A stretch of 17,533 nt of DNA, taken from Candidatus Competibacteraceae bacterium (GTDB lineage Bacteria; Pseudomonadota; Gammaproteobacteria; Competibacterales; Competibacteraceae). The DNA is taken from positions 1 to 17,533 of the forward strand of contig DPWB01000389.1 in the NCBI GenBank assembly GCA_003527885.1, read 5' to 3'. A program made the position numbers and the translations under genes. Below, piece by piece: positions 1 to 8,024 of this stretch (position 1 is the first letter of the stretch; every line of letters starts with the position of its first letter). The notes beneath the pieces were generated by a model, which saw nothing but the letters and a program-made list of their open reading frames with translations, did no database searches and was not told the DNA's origin.

Positions 1-16
1 TCTATTGTTATTTTTT
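1..16. other. T-rich stretch before adapter (non-genomic)
   Basis: This short T-rich stretch ends in six Ts directly before a P7 adapter. Illumina flow-cell oligos carry a poly-T spacer before P7, so this may be noisy read-through into that spacer. That origin is an inference. What is seen is that the stretch lies outside the adapter, on the side away from the insert, so it should not be treated as organism DNA. Confidence 0.6.
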
Positions 17-80
17 CAAGCAGAAGACGGCATACGAGATCTAGTACGGTCTCGTGGGCTCGGAGATGTGTATAAGAGAC
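17..80 (+). other. Illumina P7 + i7 index + Nextera transposase adapter (contamination)
   Basis: Positions 17-40 match the Illumina P7 oligo exactly as I know it (begins CAAGCAGAAGACGG, ends CGAGAT). Positions 41-48 are CTAGTACG, which corresponds to Nextera i7 index N702 (index read CGTACTAG). Positions 49-80 match the Nextera read-2 transposase adapter, including the mosaic-end core AGATGTGTATAAGAGAC; only its final AG is missing, replaced by TT at 81-82. The order P7-index-mosaic end-insert is the expected library structure, so this is a contig-end assembly artefact rather than biology. Confidence 0.98.
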
Positions 81-163
81 TTGATATAGATCTACTATGC
101 CCAAAAATTGACTCTTAATAAAAGCAGTTGATTGGAAAACAGAATAAAATTATCTGTTAACAT
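81..163. other. AT-rich non-coding segment between adapter and yjgR stop
   Basis: This segment is markedly AT-rich compared with the rest of the window and has no supported gene. It lies immediately downstream of the yjgR stop codon on the minus strand. A weak inverted repeat, AACAGA (138-143) and TCTGTT (153-158), is followed on the minus strand by a short T run and could be a poor intrinsic terminator for yjgR. The segment touches an adapter, so it could be the true end of a sequenced insert or a chimeric join. Lower GC already begins inside the 3' end of yjgR (about 164-240), which argues mildly that it is genuine. Confidence 0.5.
138..158 (-). terminator. Possible weak terminator of yjgR
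   Basis: A 6-bp inverted repeat (AACAGA / TCTGTT) with a 9-base loop lies 6 bases past the yjgR stop. On the minus strand the second arm runs into TTTT. The stem is AU-rich and short, so termination would be inefficient. The location is sensible, but the structure could be chance in AT-rich DNA. Confidence 0.25.
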
Positions 164-1648
164 TCACCGCCTCATAATACTCCCCAACACCCCCCTCAAA
201 ATTTGCTTTCCTAATTGATTTCCCACCGTGCGCATGGTGGACTTCGCCATCGCCTCAATTGCACCTTGCCTGCGGTTGTTACCGAGTAACCAATCCTTCA
301 CCAAACCGCCGATGCCCTCATCCTGCGGCTGAGCTGCCTGGGCCTTGCCTCTCGTGGGTTCAGCCATCGCCATCGCTTGCGCGCGTTGCTGGAGCCGTTC
401 ATGGGCCGATTCGCGATTGACCGGCGTATCGTACTTGCCGCCAATCGGTGAAAGCTGACGCACGTTGGCCCGCTCCTGCGCGCTGATCGCCCCGATGCGA
501 CAGCGCGGCGGCGCGATCAAGGTCCGTTCCACCGGCAACGGGACACCGCCTTCTTGCAAAGTCGTTACCAGCGCCTCGCCAACACCCAGTTGAGTGATGA
601 CCTCCACGACATTGAGTTTGGGATTAGGCGGAAAGGTCTCGGCGGCGATTCTGACCGCTTTCTGATCACGCGGGGTAAACGCGCGCAAGGCGTGCTGGAT
701 GCGGTTGCCGAGCTGACCCAAGATTTGATCGGGCACGTCGTCGGGCAATTGCGAAATGAAATAGACGCCCACGCCCTTGGAGCGGATCAGGCGCACCACC
801 TGCTCGATGCGCTGGCGCAAGGAATCGGGCACATCCGCGAATAACAAATGCGCCTCATCGAAGAAAAACACCAAATTGGGCAATTCCACATCGCCCACTT
901 CCGGCAAATTCTCGAACAATTCCGATAGCATCCACAGCAAGAACGTGGCGTACAAGCGCGGCTTGTGGATCAGCGATTCGGCGGCCAGCACGTTGATGAC
1001 GCCGCGACCGGTCATGTCCCGGCGCATAAAATCGGCCAAGTCGAGCGCCGGCTCGCCGAAAAACTGATCGCCGCCGTCTTTCTCCAATTGCAGCAAGGCC
1101 CGCTGGATCGCGCCGATGGATTGAGTGCTAACCAATCCGTACTTGCCCGAAATCTCTTTCGCATTTTCGGCGACGAACGCCAGCATCGACCGCAAATCGT
1201 CGATGTCGAGCAACAACAAACCGTTATCGTCGGCCACGGTAAACGCCACCGACAGAACACCCTCCTGCGTGTCGTTCAGCTCCAGCACCCGCGCCAGCAG
1301 CGGCGCGCCCATCTCGGATATCGTGGTGCGTACCGGATGGCCGTTCTGGCCGTACACATCCCAAAACACCACCGGATTGGCTTGTCCCGCCCAATCCCGG
1401 ATGCCCAGTTGCTGCAAGCGGGCTTGCAGTTTATCGCTCGGTTGGCCCGGCTGGCTCAATCCGGCCAGATCGCCTTTCACATCGGCCAGGAACACCGGCA
1501 CGCCCAAACGCGAAAACCCCTCCGCCAACACCATCAGCGACACCGATTTACCGGTTCCGGTAGCCCCCGCGATCAAACCGTGACGGTTGGCGTACTTGCC
1601 CAACAAGTAGACGTCGCGCTCGCCTTTGCCCACATAGATATCGTTCAT
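164..1648 (-). CDS. yjgR: YjgR-like HerA-type ATPase (DUF853 family)
   Basis: This 494-residue P-loop ATPase belongs to the DUF853 / HerA-C family, close in length to E. coli YjgR (about 500). The family resembles the HerA/FtsK DNA-translocase group, but its cellular role is not established. Visible motifs are Walker A GATGTGKS (28-35), Walker B LVFFFDEAH (259-267), and a sensor stretch FISQLPDDVPDQILGQLGNR (297-316). The basic C-terminal tail, with AIEAMAKS and LGKQILRGVLGS, is typical of the family, so the gene is complete to its stop even though it lies near the contig edge. The ATG start has a good ribosome site, AGAAGGA, 5 bases upstream. It is the last gene of the pepA-holC-yjgR cluster, 42 bases after holC. 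In E. coli yjgR also sits close to lptG, which hints at an old neighbourhood. No signal peptide or membrane segment is seen, so it is probably cytoplasmic. Confidence 0.9.
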   Translation of the reverse strand: MNDIYVGKGERDVYLLGKYANRHGLIAGATGTGKSVSLMVLAEGFSRLGVPVFLADVKGDLAGLSQPGQPSDKLQARLQQLGIRDWAGQANPVVFWDVYGQNGHPVRTTISEMGAPLLARVLELNDTQEGVLSVAFTVADDNGLLLLDIDDLRSMLAFVAENAKEISGKYGLVSTQSIGAIQRALLQLEKDGGDQFFGEPALDLADFMRRDMTGRGVINVLAAESLIHKPRLYATFLLWMLSELFENLPEVGDVELPNLVFFFDEAHLLFADVPDSLRQRIEQVVRLIRSKGVGVYFISQLPDDVPDQILGQLGNRIQHALRAFTPRDQKAVRIAAETFPPNPKLNVVEVITQLGVGEALVTTLQEGGVPLPVERTLIAPPRCRIGAISAQERANVRQLSPIGGKYDTPVNRESAHERLQQRAQAMAMAEPTRGKAQAAQPQDEGIGGLVKDWLLGNNRRQGAIEAMAKSTMRTVGNQLGKQILRGVLGSIMRR

Positions 1649-1690
1649 GGTCGTCCTTCTCTAAAGCGTGATGATGGATGGGTCATCGGA

Positions 1691-2116
1691 TTACAGCTTA
1701 TGGGTTTCCGGCGCCAAGCCCCGCTCGCGATATTGCCGGAACCGCTCGCGGGATTTCGCCAGCACGTCAGGCGTCTGGTCCACCAGTTCCACCACGCGCT
1801 CGTAGCGCTCGAAACCGTCGGGCAGGGTGTCGCTGAGGTTGATGAGCACTTGCGCGGCTCGGTCGGCCGGCAACCTCGTGCCGACCAGCACCGGCGAATC
1901 GTCCTCACCCTCTAGCGGATAACGTTCGTGCGGGATGAAACTGTCCTGCCGGAAGGTCCACAATAAGTCATCCAGCGCCGCGGCGTGTGATTCGGACGCG
2001 GCGAGCAGATAGACCGTGTGGCCGAGCGTGTAGGCCTTGTCGACCAAGCGGCAGGCCAGCAGCGCCCGGCCGTTGTCTTTTTGGTCGGGCAGCACGTAGA
2101 AATCGACGCGCAGCAC
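1691..2116 (-). CDS. holC: DNA polymerase III chi subunit
   Basis: This 141-residue protein matches HolC in length and layout: an N-terminal strand with VDFYVLP, then LACRLVDKAYTLGHTVYLLA (21-40), the LDDLLWTFRQDSFIPHERY region (48-66), and a C-terminal GFERYERVVELVD helix region (101-113). Chi pairs with psi (HolD) in the clamp-loader complex and binds the C-terminal tail of single-stranded DNA-binding protein, helping handover from primase to polymerase. The start is GTG at 2116, preceded by AAAGGA about 7 bases upstream inside the pepA 3' end. Only one base separates it from the pepA stop, so translation is probably coupled. pepA-holC is a conserved gammaproteobacterial pair, often followed by valS; here yjgR follows instead. 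Confidence 0.93.
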   Translation of the reverse strand: MLRVDFYVLPDQKDNGRALLACRLVDKAYTLGHTVYLLAASESHAAALDDLLWTFRQDSFIPHERYPLEGEDDSPVLVGTRLPADRAAQVLINLSDTLPDGFERYERVVELVDQTPDVLAKSRERFRQYRERGLAPETHKL

Positions 2117-2117
2117 G

Positions 2118-3626
2118 TCACTTTCCTTTGGTTTCGGCCATTCGGTCCAACAGATATTGGGTCAACAGCGGCACCGGCCGGCCGGTCGCACCCTTGGCCT
2201 TGCCGGTTTTCCAGGCGGTGCCGGCGATGTCCAGATGCGCCCAGTGAAATTTCTTGGCGAAGCGCGACAGAAAACAAGCGCCCATGATCGCGCCGCCGTC
2301 CCGATTGCCGGCGACGTTGGCCATGTCGGCAAAATTGCTGTCCAACCCTTCCTGGTAATCGTCCCACAACGGTAGCTCCCAGGCGCGGTCGTAAGCGGCG
2401 TGACCGGCGGCCTGAAGCGCGTTCGCCAAGGGCGGATGGTTGCTGAATAAGCCGTGCGGGTGTCGGCCCAACGCGATGATGCAAGCCCCGGTCAACGTGG
2501 CAATGTCGATCACGGCGGCCGGTTCGTCACGCTCGGCGTAGCTGAGCGCGTCGCACAGGATCAAGCGGCCTTCGGCGTCGGTGTTGAGGATTTCGACGGT
2601 CTGGCCGGACAGGCTGGTGACGATGTCGCCCGGCCGGCTGGCCCGGCCGCCCGGCATATTCTCGACCGCCGGAATCAAGCCGATCACGTTCAGCGGCAGT
2701 TGCAGTTGCGCGCAGGCCCGCAGCGTTCCCAGCACGCTGGCCGCGCCGCACATGTCGAACTTCATCTCGTCCATGCCTTCGCCCGGCTTCAGCGAGATGC
2801 CGCCGGTGTCGAAAGTCACACCCTTGCCGACCAGCACGTAGGGTTTTTCCTTGGCCGGTCCTTGCCGGTATTCCAGCCGGATCAATTTGGCCGGCTGGGC
2901 ACTGCCGCGGGTCACCGACAGCAAGGCGCCCATGCCCAAGTGTTCCATCTCGTCCTCTTCCAGCACCTTGACCCGCAAGGGCGGAAATTCACGGGCCAGC
3001 GCCTGAGCCTGTTCGGCCAGATAGCCCGGCGTGCAGACGTTGGGTGGCAGGTTGCCCAGATCCTTGGCCAGCGCCATGCCGGCGCAAATCGCCAACCCTT
3101 CGCGCACGGCCTGTTCGCCGCCCGATAGTTCCCGCCGACCGGGCACGCTGAGTATAATCTTGCGCAACAAGCGGCGCGGGGCGTCCTTTTTGCTTTTGAG
3201 CCGATCGAAATGGTAGCGCGCCTCTTCGAACGCTTCGATGAATTGGCGGATCTTCCAGTTGAGATCGCGTCCTTTGACCGGAAGTTCGGTCAGGTAGATC
3301 GCCGCGTCGCTGGCGCTGGTGTCGTTCAACGCGGCGGCGGCGTGGGCGGCGATTTTGCGGAAACGGCGGTCGTCGATCTCGCGCTCCCGACCGCAGCCGA
3401 CCAACAGCACCCGCTCGCTGGAGACTTCGGGGATGTTGAACAGCAATAGCGACTGGCCCGGTTTGCCTTCCAGATCGCCCCGACGCAGCAGGTTGCCGAG
3501 ATAGCCGCCGCAGGCGCCGTCGAACTGTTCGGCGGCCGGGGCCAGCCGCCGGGATTCGTAAACGCCCAGCACCAGGCAGGCGGTGCGCTGTTTTTCTGGG
3601 TTGCCGCTCTTGACCGAAAAATCCAT
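2118..3626 (-). CDS. pepA: Cytosol leucyl aminopeptidase PepA (M17)
   Basis: This 502-residue protein is the usual M17 aminopeptidase length (E. coli PepA 503). It removes N-terminal residues, with a leucine preference, from peptides in the cytosol as a two-metal hexameric enzyme; in E. coli it also binds DNA in cer recombination and carAB regulation. The N-terminal macrodomain-like part spans about 1-170 and the catalytic domain about 180-502. Metal and catalytic residues are all present at the E. coli positions minus two: Lys268, Asp273, Lys280, Asp291, then NTDAEGRL (348-355) with Asp350, Glu352 and Arg354. The ATG start has GGGAG about 10 bases upstream. It diverges from lptF across 100 bases and leads the pepA-holC-yjgR cluster. 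Nothing suggests loss of function. Confidence 0.97.
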   Translation of the reverse strand: MDFSVKSGNPEKQRTACLVLGVYESRRLAPAAEQFDGACGGYLGNLLRRGDLEGKPGQSLLLFNIPEVSSERVLLVGCGREREIDDRRFRKIAAHAAAALNDTSASDAAIYLTELPVKGRDLNWKIRQFIEAFEEARYHFDRLKSKKDAPRRLLRKIILSVPGRRELSGGEQAVREGLAICAGMALAKDLGNLPPNVCTPGYLAEQAQALAREFPPLRVKVLEEDEMEHLGMGALLSVTRGSAQPAKLIRLEYRQGPAKEKPYVLVGKGVTFDTGGISLKPGEGMDEMKFDMCGAASVLGTLRACAQLQLPLNVIGLIPAVENMPGGRASRPGDIVTSLSGQTVEILNTDAEGRLILCDALSYAERDEPAAVIDIATLTGACIIALGRHPHGLFSNHPPLANALQAAGHAAYDRAWELPLWDDYQEGLDSNFADMANVAGNRDGGAIMGACFLSRFAKKFHWAHLDIAGTAWKTGKAKGATGRPVPLLTQYLLDRMAETKGK

Positions 3627-3726
3627 CGCTAGGCCACTCCCGTAGTCGACGTGTGATGTTACTACTGCACGAGGTTGCTATCAGGATGAGTTTAACCAGA
3701 AACCGCCGCGTCTCACAGTTGCCCGA
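3627..3726. promoter_or_regulatory. Divergent pepA / lptF upstream region
   Basis: These 100 bases separate the divergently transcribed pepA and lptF genes, so promoters for both clusters are expected here. I looked for -35/-10 pairs on both strands and found none close to consensus. The placement is supported by gene orientation only; specific boxes cannot be assigned by eye. Confidence 0.4.
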
Positions 3727-3739
3727 ATGCGAACGCTAG
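3686..3739 (+). CDS. Possible 17-codon leader ORF overlapping the lptF start
   Basis: An ATG at 3686 opens a 17-codon frame (MSLTRNRRVSQLPECER) that stops with TAG at 3737-3739, 13 bases into lptF in another frame. GAGG lies 11 bases before its ATG. lptF itself has no visible ribosome-binding site, so ribosomes ending on this frame could re-initiate at the lptF ATG. No family is recognised, and frames this short arise by chance often. Confidence 0.2.
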   Translation: MSLTRNRRVSQLPECER

Positions 3740-4857
3740 CGGGCCTGCCGTCCATCATCGACCGCTATCTGATCCGCGAGATCGGCCTGACCCTGCTGGC
3801 GACCGTGCTGGTGTTGTTGGCGATGGTGCTCAGCCACCGCCTCGCCGGCTATCTCAGCAAGGCCGCCAACGGCCTGTTGGCCCGGGACTCCATCTTCCTG
3901 TTGATCGGTCTACAGGCCACCCATTTCACGGTCATCCTGATCCCGCTGGCGTTTCTGTTGAGCGTCATGCTGAGCTTGGGGCGCTTGTATCGCGATCACG
4001 AGATGACCGCGCTGGCCGCCTGCGGTTACGGCCCCTTATCGATCTATCGGGCGGTGTTTCTACTGGCGGTTCCGGTGGCGGCGGTCACGGCCGCTCTGTC
4101 GTTGTCTCTGGTGCCGCTGACCATGGAGTTGCAGTTCGAAGCGCTGGCCAGGGCCCGCAAGGAAGCCGAGGTCTCGATGTTCACGCCGGGCGCCTTCCGC
4201 GAAGTGCTGCAAGGCCGGCATGTGGTCTACATCGGGGCTTTGGGGGAGCACGAACTGCGCAATATTTTCGTCCAGACCCGCGAGCCGGACGGCGATCTCA
4301 GCATCACCACCGGCGAGAGCGGTCATCAGGAAATTGACGGGGACGGCATCCGCCACATCGTGCTCGATCACGGTCACCGCTACCGGGGTACGCCCGGTCG
4401 GGGCGATTACGAGATGTTGCGTTTCGAGCGCGCCACGGTGCGGGTGGATACCGCGCCGCCGCGCCAGGAATGGAAGCACCGGGAGACGCTGCCGACCCGG
4501 CAATTGCTGGGGTCGGCCGAACCCGATCATGTGGCGGAATTCCAGATGCGCCTCAACAGCCCGATCCAAGTGCTGGTCATTGCCCTGTGGGCGCCGTTGG
4601 TGGCTCGCGCCAAACCGCGAGAAGGCCGTTACGGTCGAATCGTCGCGGCGGTGCTGATTTATGCGATCAATTTCAATCTGATCGGCGTCGGCGAGTCCTG
4701 GCTGAGCCACGGGCGCGTCGGTCCCGCCCTGGGTCTGTGGTGGGTGCACGGTCTGTTCGTGCTGTTGGGCGTCGGCTTGCTGCTGCGCCACTACGCGCGC
4801 GGCCGGGGCTTGCGGCGGCTCCGCCGTCCCGCGATCAGCCGGGCGGACGCGGTATGA
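3727..4857 (+). CDS. lptF: LPS export permease LptF
   Basis: This 376-residue protein is of the YjgP/YjgQ family. LptF and LptG are the two membrane subunits of the LptB2FG transporter that extracts lipopolysaccharide from the inner membrane and passes it to LptC-LptA. The topology fits: hydrophobic segments at about 17-38, 56-80 and 108-130, a periplasmic beta-jellyroll of about 135-275, and three more segments at about 280-297, 305-323 and 336-354. RYLIREI (13-19) and the family stretch EFQMRLNSPIQVLVIALWAP (271-290) are characteristic. ATG at 3727 is the only ATG/GTG/TTG start near the family-expected N-terminus. No good ribosome-binding site precedes it. The stop overlaps the start of lptG (ATGA). 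Partners LptB, LptC, LptA and LptDE are not in the window. Confidence 0.95.
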   Translation: MRTLAGLPSIIDRYLIREIGLTLLATVLVLLAMVLSHRLAGYLSKAANGLLARDSIFLLIGLQATHFTVILIPLAFLLSVMLSLGRLYRDHEMTALAACGYGPLSIYRAVFLLAVPVAAVTAALSLSLVPLTMELQFEALARARKEAEVSMFTPGAFREVLQGRHVVYIGALGEHELRNIFVQTREPDGDLSITTGESGHQEIDGDGIRHIVLDHGHRYRGTPGRGDYEMLRFERATVRVDTAPPRQEWKHRETLPTRQLLGSAEPDHVAEFQMRLNSPIQVLVIALWAPLVARAKPREGRYGRIVAAVLIYAINFNLIGVGESWLSHGRVGPALGLWWVHGLFVLLGVGLLLRHYARGRGLRRLRRPAISRADAV

Positions 4858-5918
4858 GGATTCTCGATCGCTACATCTTCCGTACCGTCGCCGGCACGAC
4901 CCTGGTGGCCTTGCTGGTGTTGCTGCTGCTGGAAATGTTCCTCAGCCTGTTGGTGGAATTGGAGGATGTGGGCAAAGGCCGCTACGATTTCGCGGCGGCG
5001 CTGCGATTCCTGCTGCTGATTCAGCCCCAGCGCTTGTACGAGCTGTTTCCGATGGCGCTGTTGGTCGGGGCCTTGCTGGGCATGGGCGCGCTGGCCGGCG
5101 GCAGCGAATTGATCGTCATGCGCGCCGCCGGCTTGTCCTTGAGCCAATTGACCCGTTCTGTCTTGCAAACCGGGCTGGTGCTGAGTTTGGGGGTGTTGCT
5201 GATCGGCGAGTTCGTCGCGCCGCCTCTGGAGCAGAGTGCCAGCGAACAGCGCGCCGCCGCCAAGAGCGAGGGCATGGCGATTCGGGGCGGGCGCGGCTTC
5301 TGGGTGCGCGATGGCGACTACTTCGTTCACGTCCAGGCGGTGTTGCCCGGCATCCGCTTGTCGGGTATCCATATTTTCAAGATCGGCCCCCAATCCCGGC
5401 TGGAAACCGTCACCGCCGCGCAAGGCGCGCGCTATCAGGAAGGCCGCTGGGTGTTGGAAGGCATCGACCGCAGTACTCTGAACGGCGATACCGTGCAAAC
5501 CCAGAAGTTGAATAGCTTGACCATCACGTCCGCCGTCAGTCCGAAAATTCTGGAGGTGTTGGCGGCGGACCCCGGTGACCTGTCGGTTCGCGATCTGTGG
5601 GTGTACGTCGATTATCTGGAGCGCAACGGGTTGGACGCCCAAAGCTATCGCTTGGCCTTGTGGCGCAAGCTGCTGGCGCCGCTGGTTTATTTGGCGATGC
5701 TGGTGGTCGCCATGCCGTTCGTGTTCGGCCCGCAGCGCTCGGCTGGAATCGGTCAGAGGCTGCTGGTGGGGCTGCTGCTCGGGCTGGCGTTTTTTTTGGC
5801 CAACTATCTGTTGGGCAATGTGGTGCTGTTGTACGGTTACCCGCCGTTGCTGGGCGCGATCTTGCCGGCGCTGCTGTTCTTGGGGGTGGGATTTTTCGCG
5901 CTGCACCGCTTGCGCTGA
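4854..5918 (+). CDS. lptG: LPS export permease LptG
   Basis: This 354-residue protein is the second membrane subunit of LptB2FG. The ATG at 4854 overlaps the lptF stop (ATGA), giving the N-terminus MRILDRYIFRTV, which matches the family; a longer frame reading upstream inside lptF is not used. Membrane segments lie at about 12-34, 62-82, 100-122, 272-292, 300-320 and 332-350, flanking a periplasmic domain of about 125-265. The conserved SYRLALWRKLLAPL (264-277) and the following FGPQRSAGIGQR (291-302) match the LptG C-terminal half. Expression should be coupled to lptF. The stop lies one base from the stop of the convergent RDD gene. Confidence 0.96.
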   Translation: MRILDRYIFRTVAGTTLVALLVLLLLEMFLSLLVELEDVGKGRYDFAAALRFLLLIQPQRLYELFPMALLVGALLGMGALAGGSELIVMRAAGLSLSQLTRSVLQTGLVLSLGVLLIGEFVAPPLEQSASEQRAAAKSEGMAIRGGRGFWVRDGDYFVHVQAVLPGIRLSGIHIFKIGPQSRLETVTAAQGARYQEGRWVLEGIDRSTLNGDTVQTQKLNSLTITSAVSPKILEVLAADPGDLSVRDLWVYVDYLERNGLDAQSYRLALWRKLLAPLVYLAMLVVAMPFVFGPQRSAGIGQRLLVGLLLGLAFFLANYLLGNVVLLYGYPPLLGAILPALLFLGVGFFALHRLR

Positions 5919-5919
5919 T

Positions 5920-6450
5920 TCAACCTTTTGGCTTGGGTAGCACCACCAGTTCCGTTTCCGACAGCCGGTCGGGCAGGCGCAGCGCCAGCACCAGAACCAG
6001 GCAGGCCACACCGGCGGCCAGGCTGGGGCCGACCCCGACACCGAGAACCCGATACAGGTAAGCGGCGACAGGAATCGGCCAGATGCCGGCGCTCAAAAAC
6101 CGCAGCAACGCCTGCCACCAACCGATGCCCCGACCGTCGCGCCGCTGGACCCGCAACCGCCAAGCGCGCATTCCCAGGGTTTGGCCGCCGTGCATCCAAA
6201 AACCGGCGAAGAAGAAAAAACACACAAACAGTAAATAGCTCGAAAAAAACGGATTGCCTTGGAGCGGGCTGTGCAGCTTGGCGCGTTCGCCGCCAACCAC
6301 CAGCACCGCCAATCCCAAGGCCAGCGCGGTCGCGACCAGCAACACGCCCGCCAGCAGCAAGCCGTCATAAACGATGGCCGCCAGCCGGCGCGGCAGTCGG
6401 GTCGGGGCTAGGGGAGTAACGGGGCAAGCCCGTGCCACCTCGGCGTTCAT
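5920..6450 (-). CDS. RDD-domain integral membrane protein
   Basis: This 176-residue membrane protein carries an RDD-type domain. The family motifs are RRLAAIVYDG (21-30), with the Arg and Asp that name it, and GGQTLGMRAWRLRV (88-101). Hydrophobic segments lie at about 28-52, 69-86, 118-134 and 140-160. The biochemical role of RDD proteins is mostly unknown; some have been linked to ion exchange, but nothing here singles out a substrate. The ATG at 6450 gives a family-like N-terminus, although no clear ribosome site precedes it. It lies 38 bases after tolC on the same strand and could be read with it. It ends one base from lptG, with which it converges. In many proteobacteria an RDD gene neighbours lptFG, so the location is expected. 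Confidence 0.87.
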   Translation of the reverse strand: MNAEVARACPVTPLAPTRLPRRLAAIVYDGLLLAGVLLVATALALGLAVLVVGGERAKLHSPLQGNPFFSSYLLFVCFFFFAGFWMHGGQTLGMRAWRLRVQRRDGRGIGWWQALLRFLSAGIWPIPVAAYLYRVLGVGVGPSLAAGVACLVLVLALRLPDRLSETELVVLPKPKG

Positions 6451-6488
6451 CGGCGATCAATTCGTGGGCGGGTAAGGGGTCAATCCGG

Positions 6489-8024
6489 CTATTTCGATCC
6501 GTTAGAGGGCGGTTTGCCCGCCGGCGCGGACTGCTCCGAACGTGATCCGTCCGCCGTTTTGCGTGGCCGTTTTTTGGCGGCCGTCGGCCCGCTGTCGGCG
6601 GGTTTGGCCAGGACGGGCGCTCTGGCGTTGCCGGCGGCGCTCTTGGCGCCCCCCGGTTTGGCGGGTTGCGGAACGGGCGCGGCGGCGGCGGGTTCGCCGC
6701 TGGTCGAACGGGGGGGACCCAGCCACCGGTTGAGTTCCGCGATGTCCGCTTCCGACAACTGGCCGGCGGCTTGGCGCAGCGTCAGGTAGTTGGTGACGTA
6801 GGAGTAGCGGGCGGCGGCAAAATTCCGTTCGGCCAGATACACGTTCCGTTCGGCGTCCAGCACGTCCACGATGGTCCGAGTGCCGACCTCGTAACCGGCT
6901 TGGTTGGCCTCCAGGGCGCTGCGGGTGGAGACGCGGGTCTGATCGAGCGCCTTGATCTGGCTGATGGCGGTCTCCTGACCGCGATAGGCGTTGCGGACGA
7001 TGCGGATGGTTTCGCGCTGCTGGTTTTCCAAGCTTTGTCGGGACGCTTCGTAGTTGTAGGCCGCCTCGCGGGACCGCGAGGACACCGCGCCGCCGCTGTA
7101 GAGCGGAATGGTCAGTTGCAGGTTGAGCTGGCTGCTGGCGAGATTGCTGTTGGCGCCGTTGTCGGTGTCGACCCGGCCGGCTTGCAGGTCCAGCGTCGGG
7201 TAGTGGCCGGCCTGTTGCAGTTTGACGTTCTCGCGCGCCTGATCGACGCCGAACGCGGTGCCGCGCAAGCTCAGGTTGTTTTCCAGCGCCATCCGCACCC
7301 ATTCCTCGGGATCGTGCGGTTCGGGCAGCACCAGCGGCATCCGTTCGCTCAACGAATTGAGTTGCGCGTAGTCCCGACCGGTCAACTGCCGCAAGACCTC
7401 GCGCGCGTTCGCCAGTTGGTTGGTGGCTTCGATTTCCTGGGAAACGGCGGCGTCGAAGCGGGCCTGGGCGTCGTAAACGTCGGTAATGGTCGCCAGCCCC
7501 ACTTCGAAACGGCGGTTGGCTTGTTCGAGCTGGCGGGCGAAGGCGTTCTTCTCGGCCGTGGCGTAGCTGAGGTTGTCCAACGCCGCCAACACGCCAAAAT
7601 AGGCTTGTGAGACCCGCAGCACCAGCTCGTTGCGGGCGTTGCCGAGATTGACGTCGGCTTGGCCGACCACCGCCTCCGCCAGCCGCTGCCGGACTTGGTG
7701 GCCCCGGTTGTAAAGCGGCTGAACCAGCCTGATCCCGTAGGTGTGGTCGTCGGCTGACGATGGCCCCGGCGCCGCCCCTTCGATTCCAAAGTTATACCCT
7801 TGCTCGGCCGAAATCCCCAGGTTCGGCAACAGCAAGGCCCGCGCCTGCGGTTTGGCTTCCCGGGCCGCGTCGCGGTTGGCGGTGGCGGCCTTGAGCACCG
7901 GATCGCTGTCTTGGGCCTGGCGGTAGACGTACAGCAGGTCCTCCGCCCACGCCGGCGGGCCGCAGACCACCGCGGCCAGTCCTGCCAACACCAGACAAGA
8001 GAGTTTGGGCATGAGTGACGGCAT
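6489..8024 (-). CDS. tolC: TolC-family outer-membrane efflux/secretion channel
   Basis: TolC proteins form trimeric outer-membrane channels with long periplasmic alpha-barrels, serving drug efflux pumps and type I secretion. The 511-residue frame has a signal peptide (MPKLSCLVLAGLAAVVCGPPAWA, up to residue 27) and two OEP repeats at about 30-220 and 245-425. Matching helix motifs are RFEVGLATITDVYDAQARFD (172-191) and GYEVGTRTIVDVLDAERNVY (377-396). The start is uncertain: the best ribosome site, AGGAG (8025-8029), touches the first ATG (8024), leaving no spacing, so the second ATG (8012, residue 5) is at least as likely. The last 75 residues or so (from 437) are a low-complexity Ala/Pro/Gly/Lys tail beyond the usual core. 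A plausible promoter lies just upstream. No adaptor or pump genes are adjacent, so the partner is unknown. Confidence 0.93.
   Translation of the reverse strand: MPSLMPKLSCLVLAGLAAVVCGPPAWAEDLLYVYRQAQDSDPVLKAATANRDAAREAKPQARALLLPNLGISAEQGYNFGIEGAAPGPSSADDHTYGIRLVQPLYNRGHQVRQRLAEAVVGQADVNLGNARNELVLRVSQAYFGVLAALDNLSYATAEKNAFARQLEQANRRFEVGLATITDVYDAQARFDAAVSQEIEATNQLANAREVLRQLTGRDYAQLNSLSERMPLVLPEPHDPEEWVRMALENNLSLRGTAFGVDQARENVKLQQAGHYPTLDLQAGRVDTDNGANSNLASSQLNLQLTIPLYSGGAVSSRSREAAYNYEASRQSLENQQRETIRIVRNAYRGQETAISQIKALDQTRVSTRSALEANQAGYEVGTRTIVDVLDAERNVYLAERNFAAARYSYVTNYLTLRQAAGQLSEADIAELNRWLGPPRSTSGEPAAAAPVPQPAKPGGAKSAAGNARAPVLAKPADSGPTAAKKRPRKTADGSRSEQSAPAGKPPSNGSK

Noticed and set aside
965..1915. 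316-codon plus-strand frame antisense to yjgR and holC
   Set aside because: Overlaps two recognised genes on the other strand and has shadow-like composition.
4470..4853. N-terminal extension of lptG into lptF
   Set aside because: The extension is Arg/Gly-rich, lies in the wrong frame of lptF and lacks homology; the ATG overlapping the lptF stop gives the family N-terminus.
4791..6041. 416-codon minus-strand frame antisense to lptG
   Set aside because: Gln/His-rich antisense shadow of a clear membrane protein; no family features.
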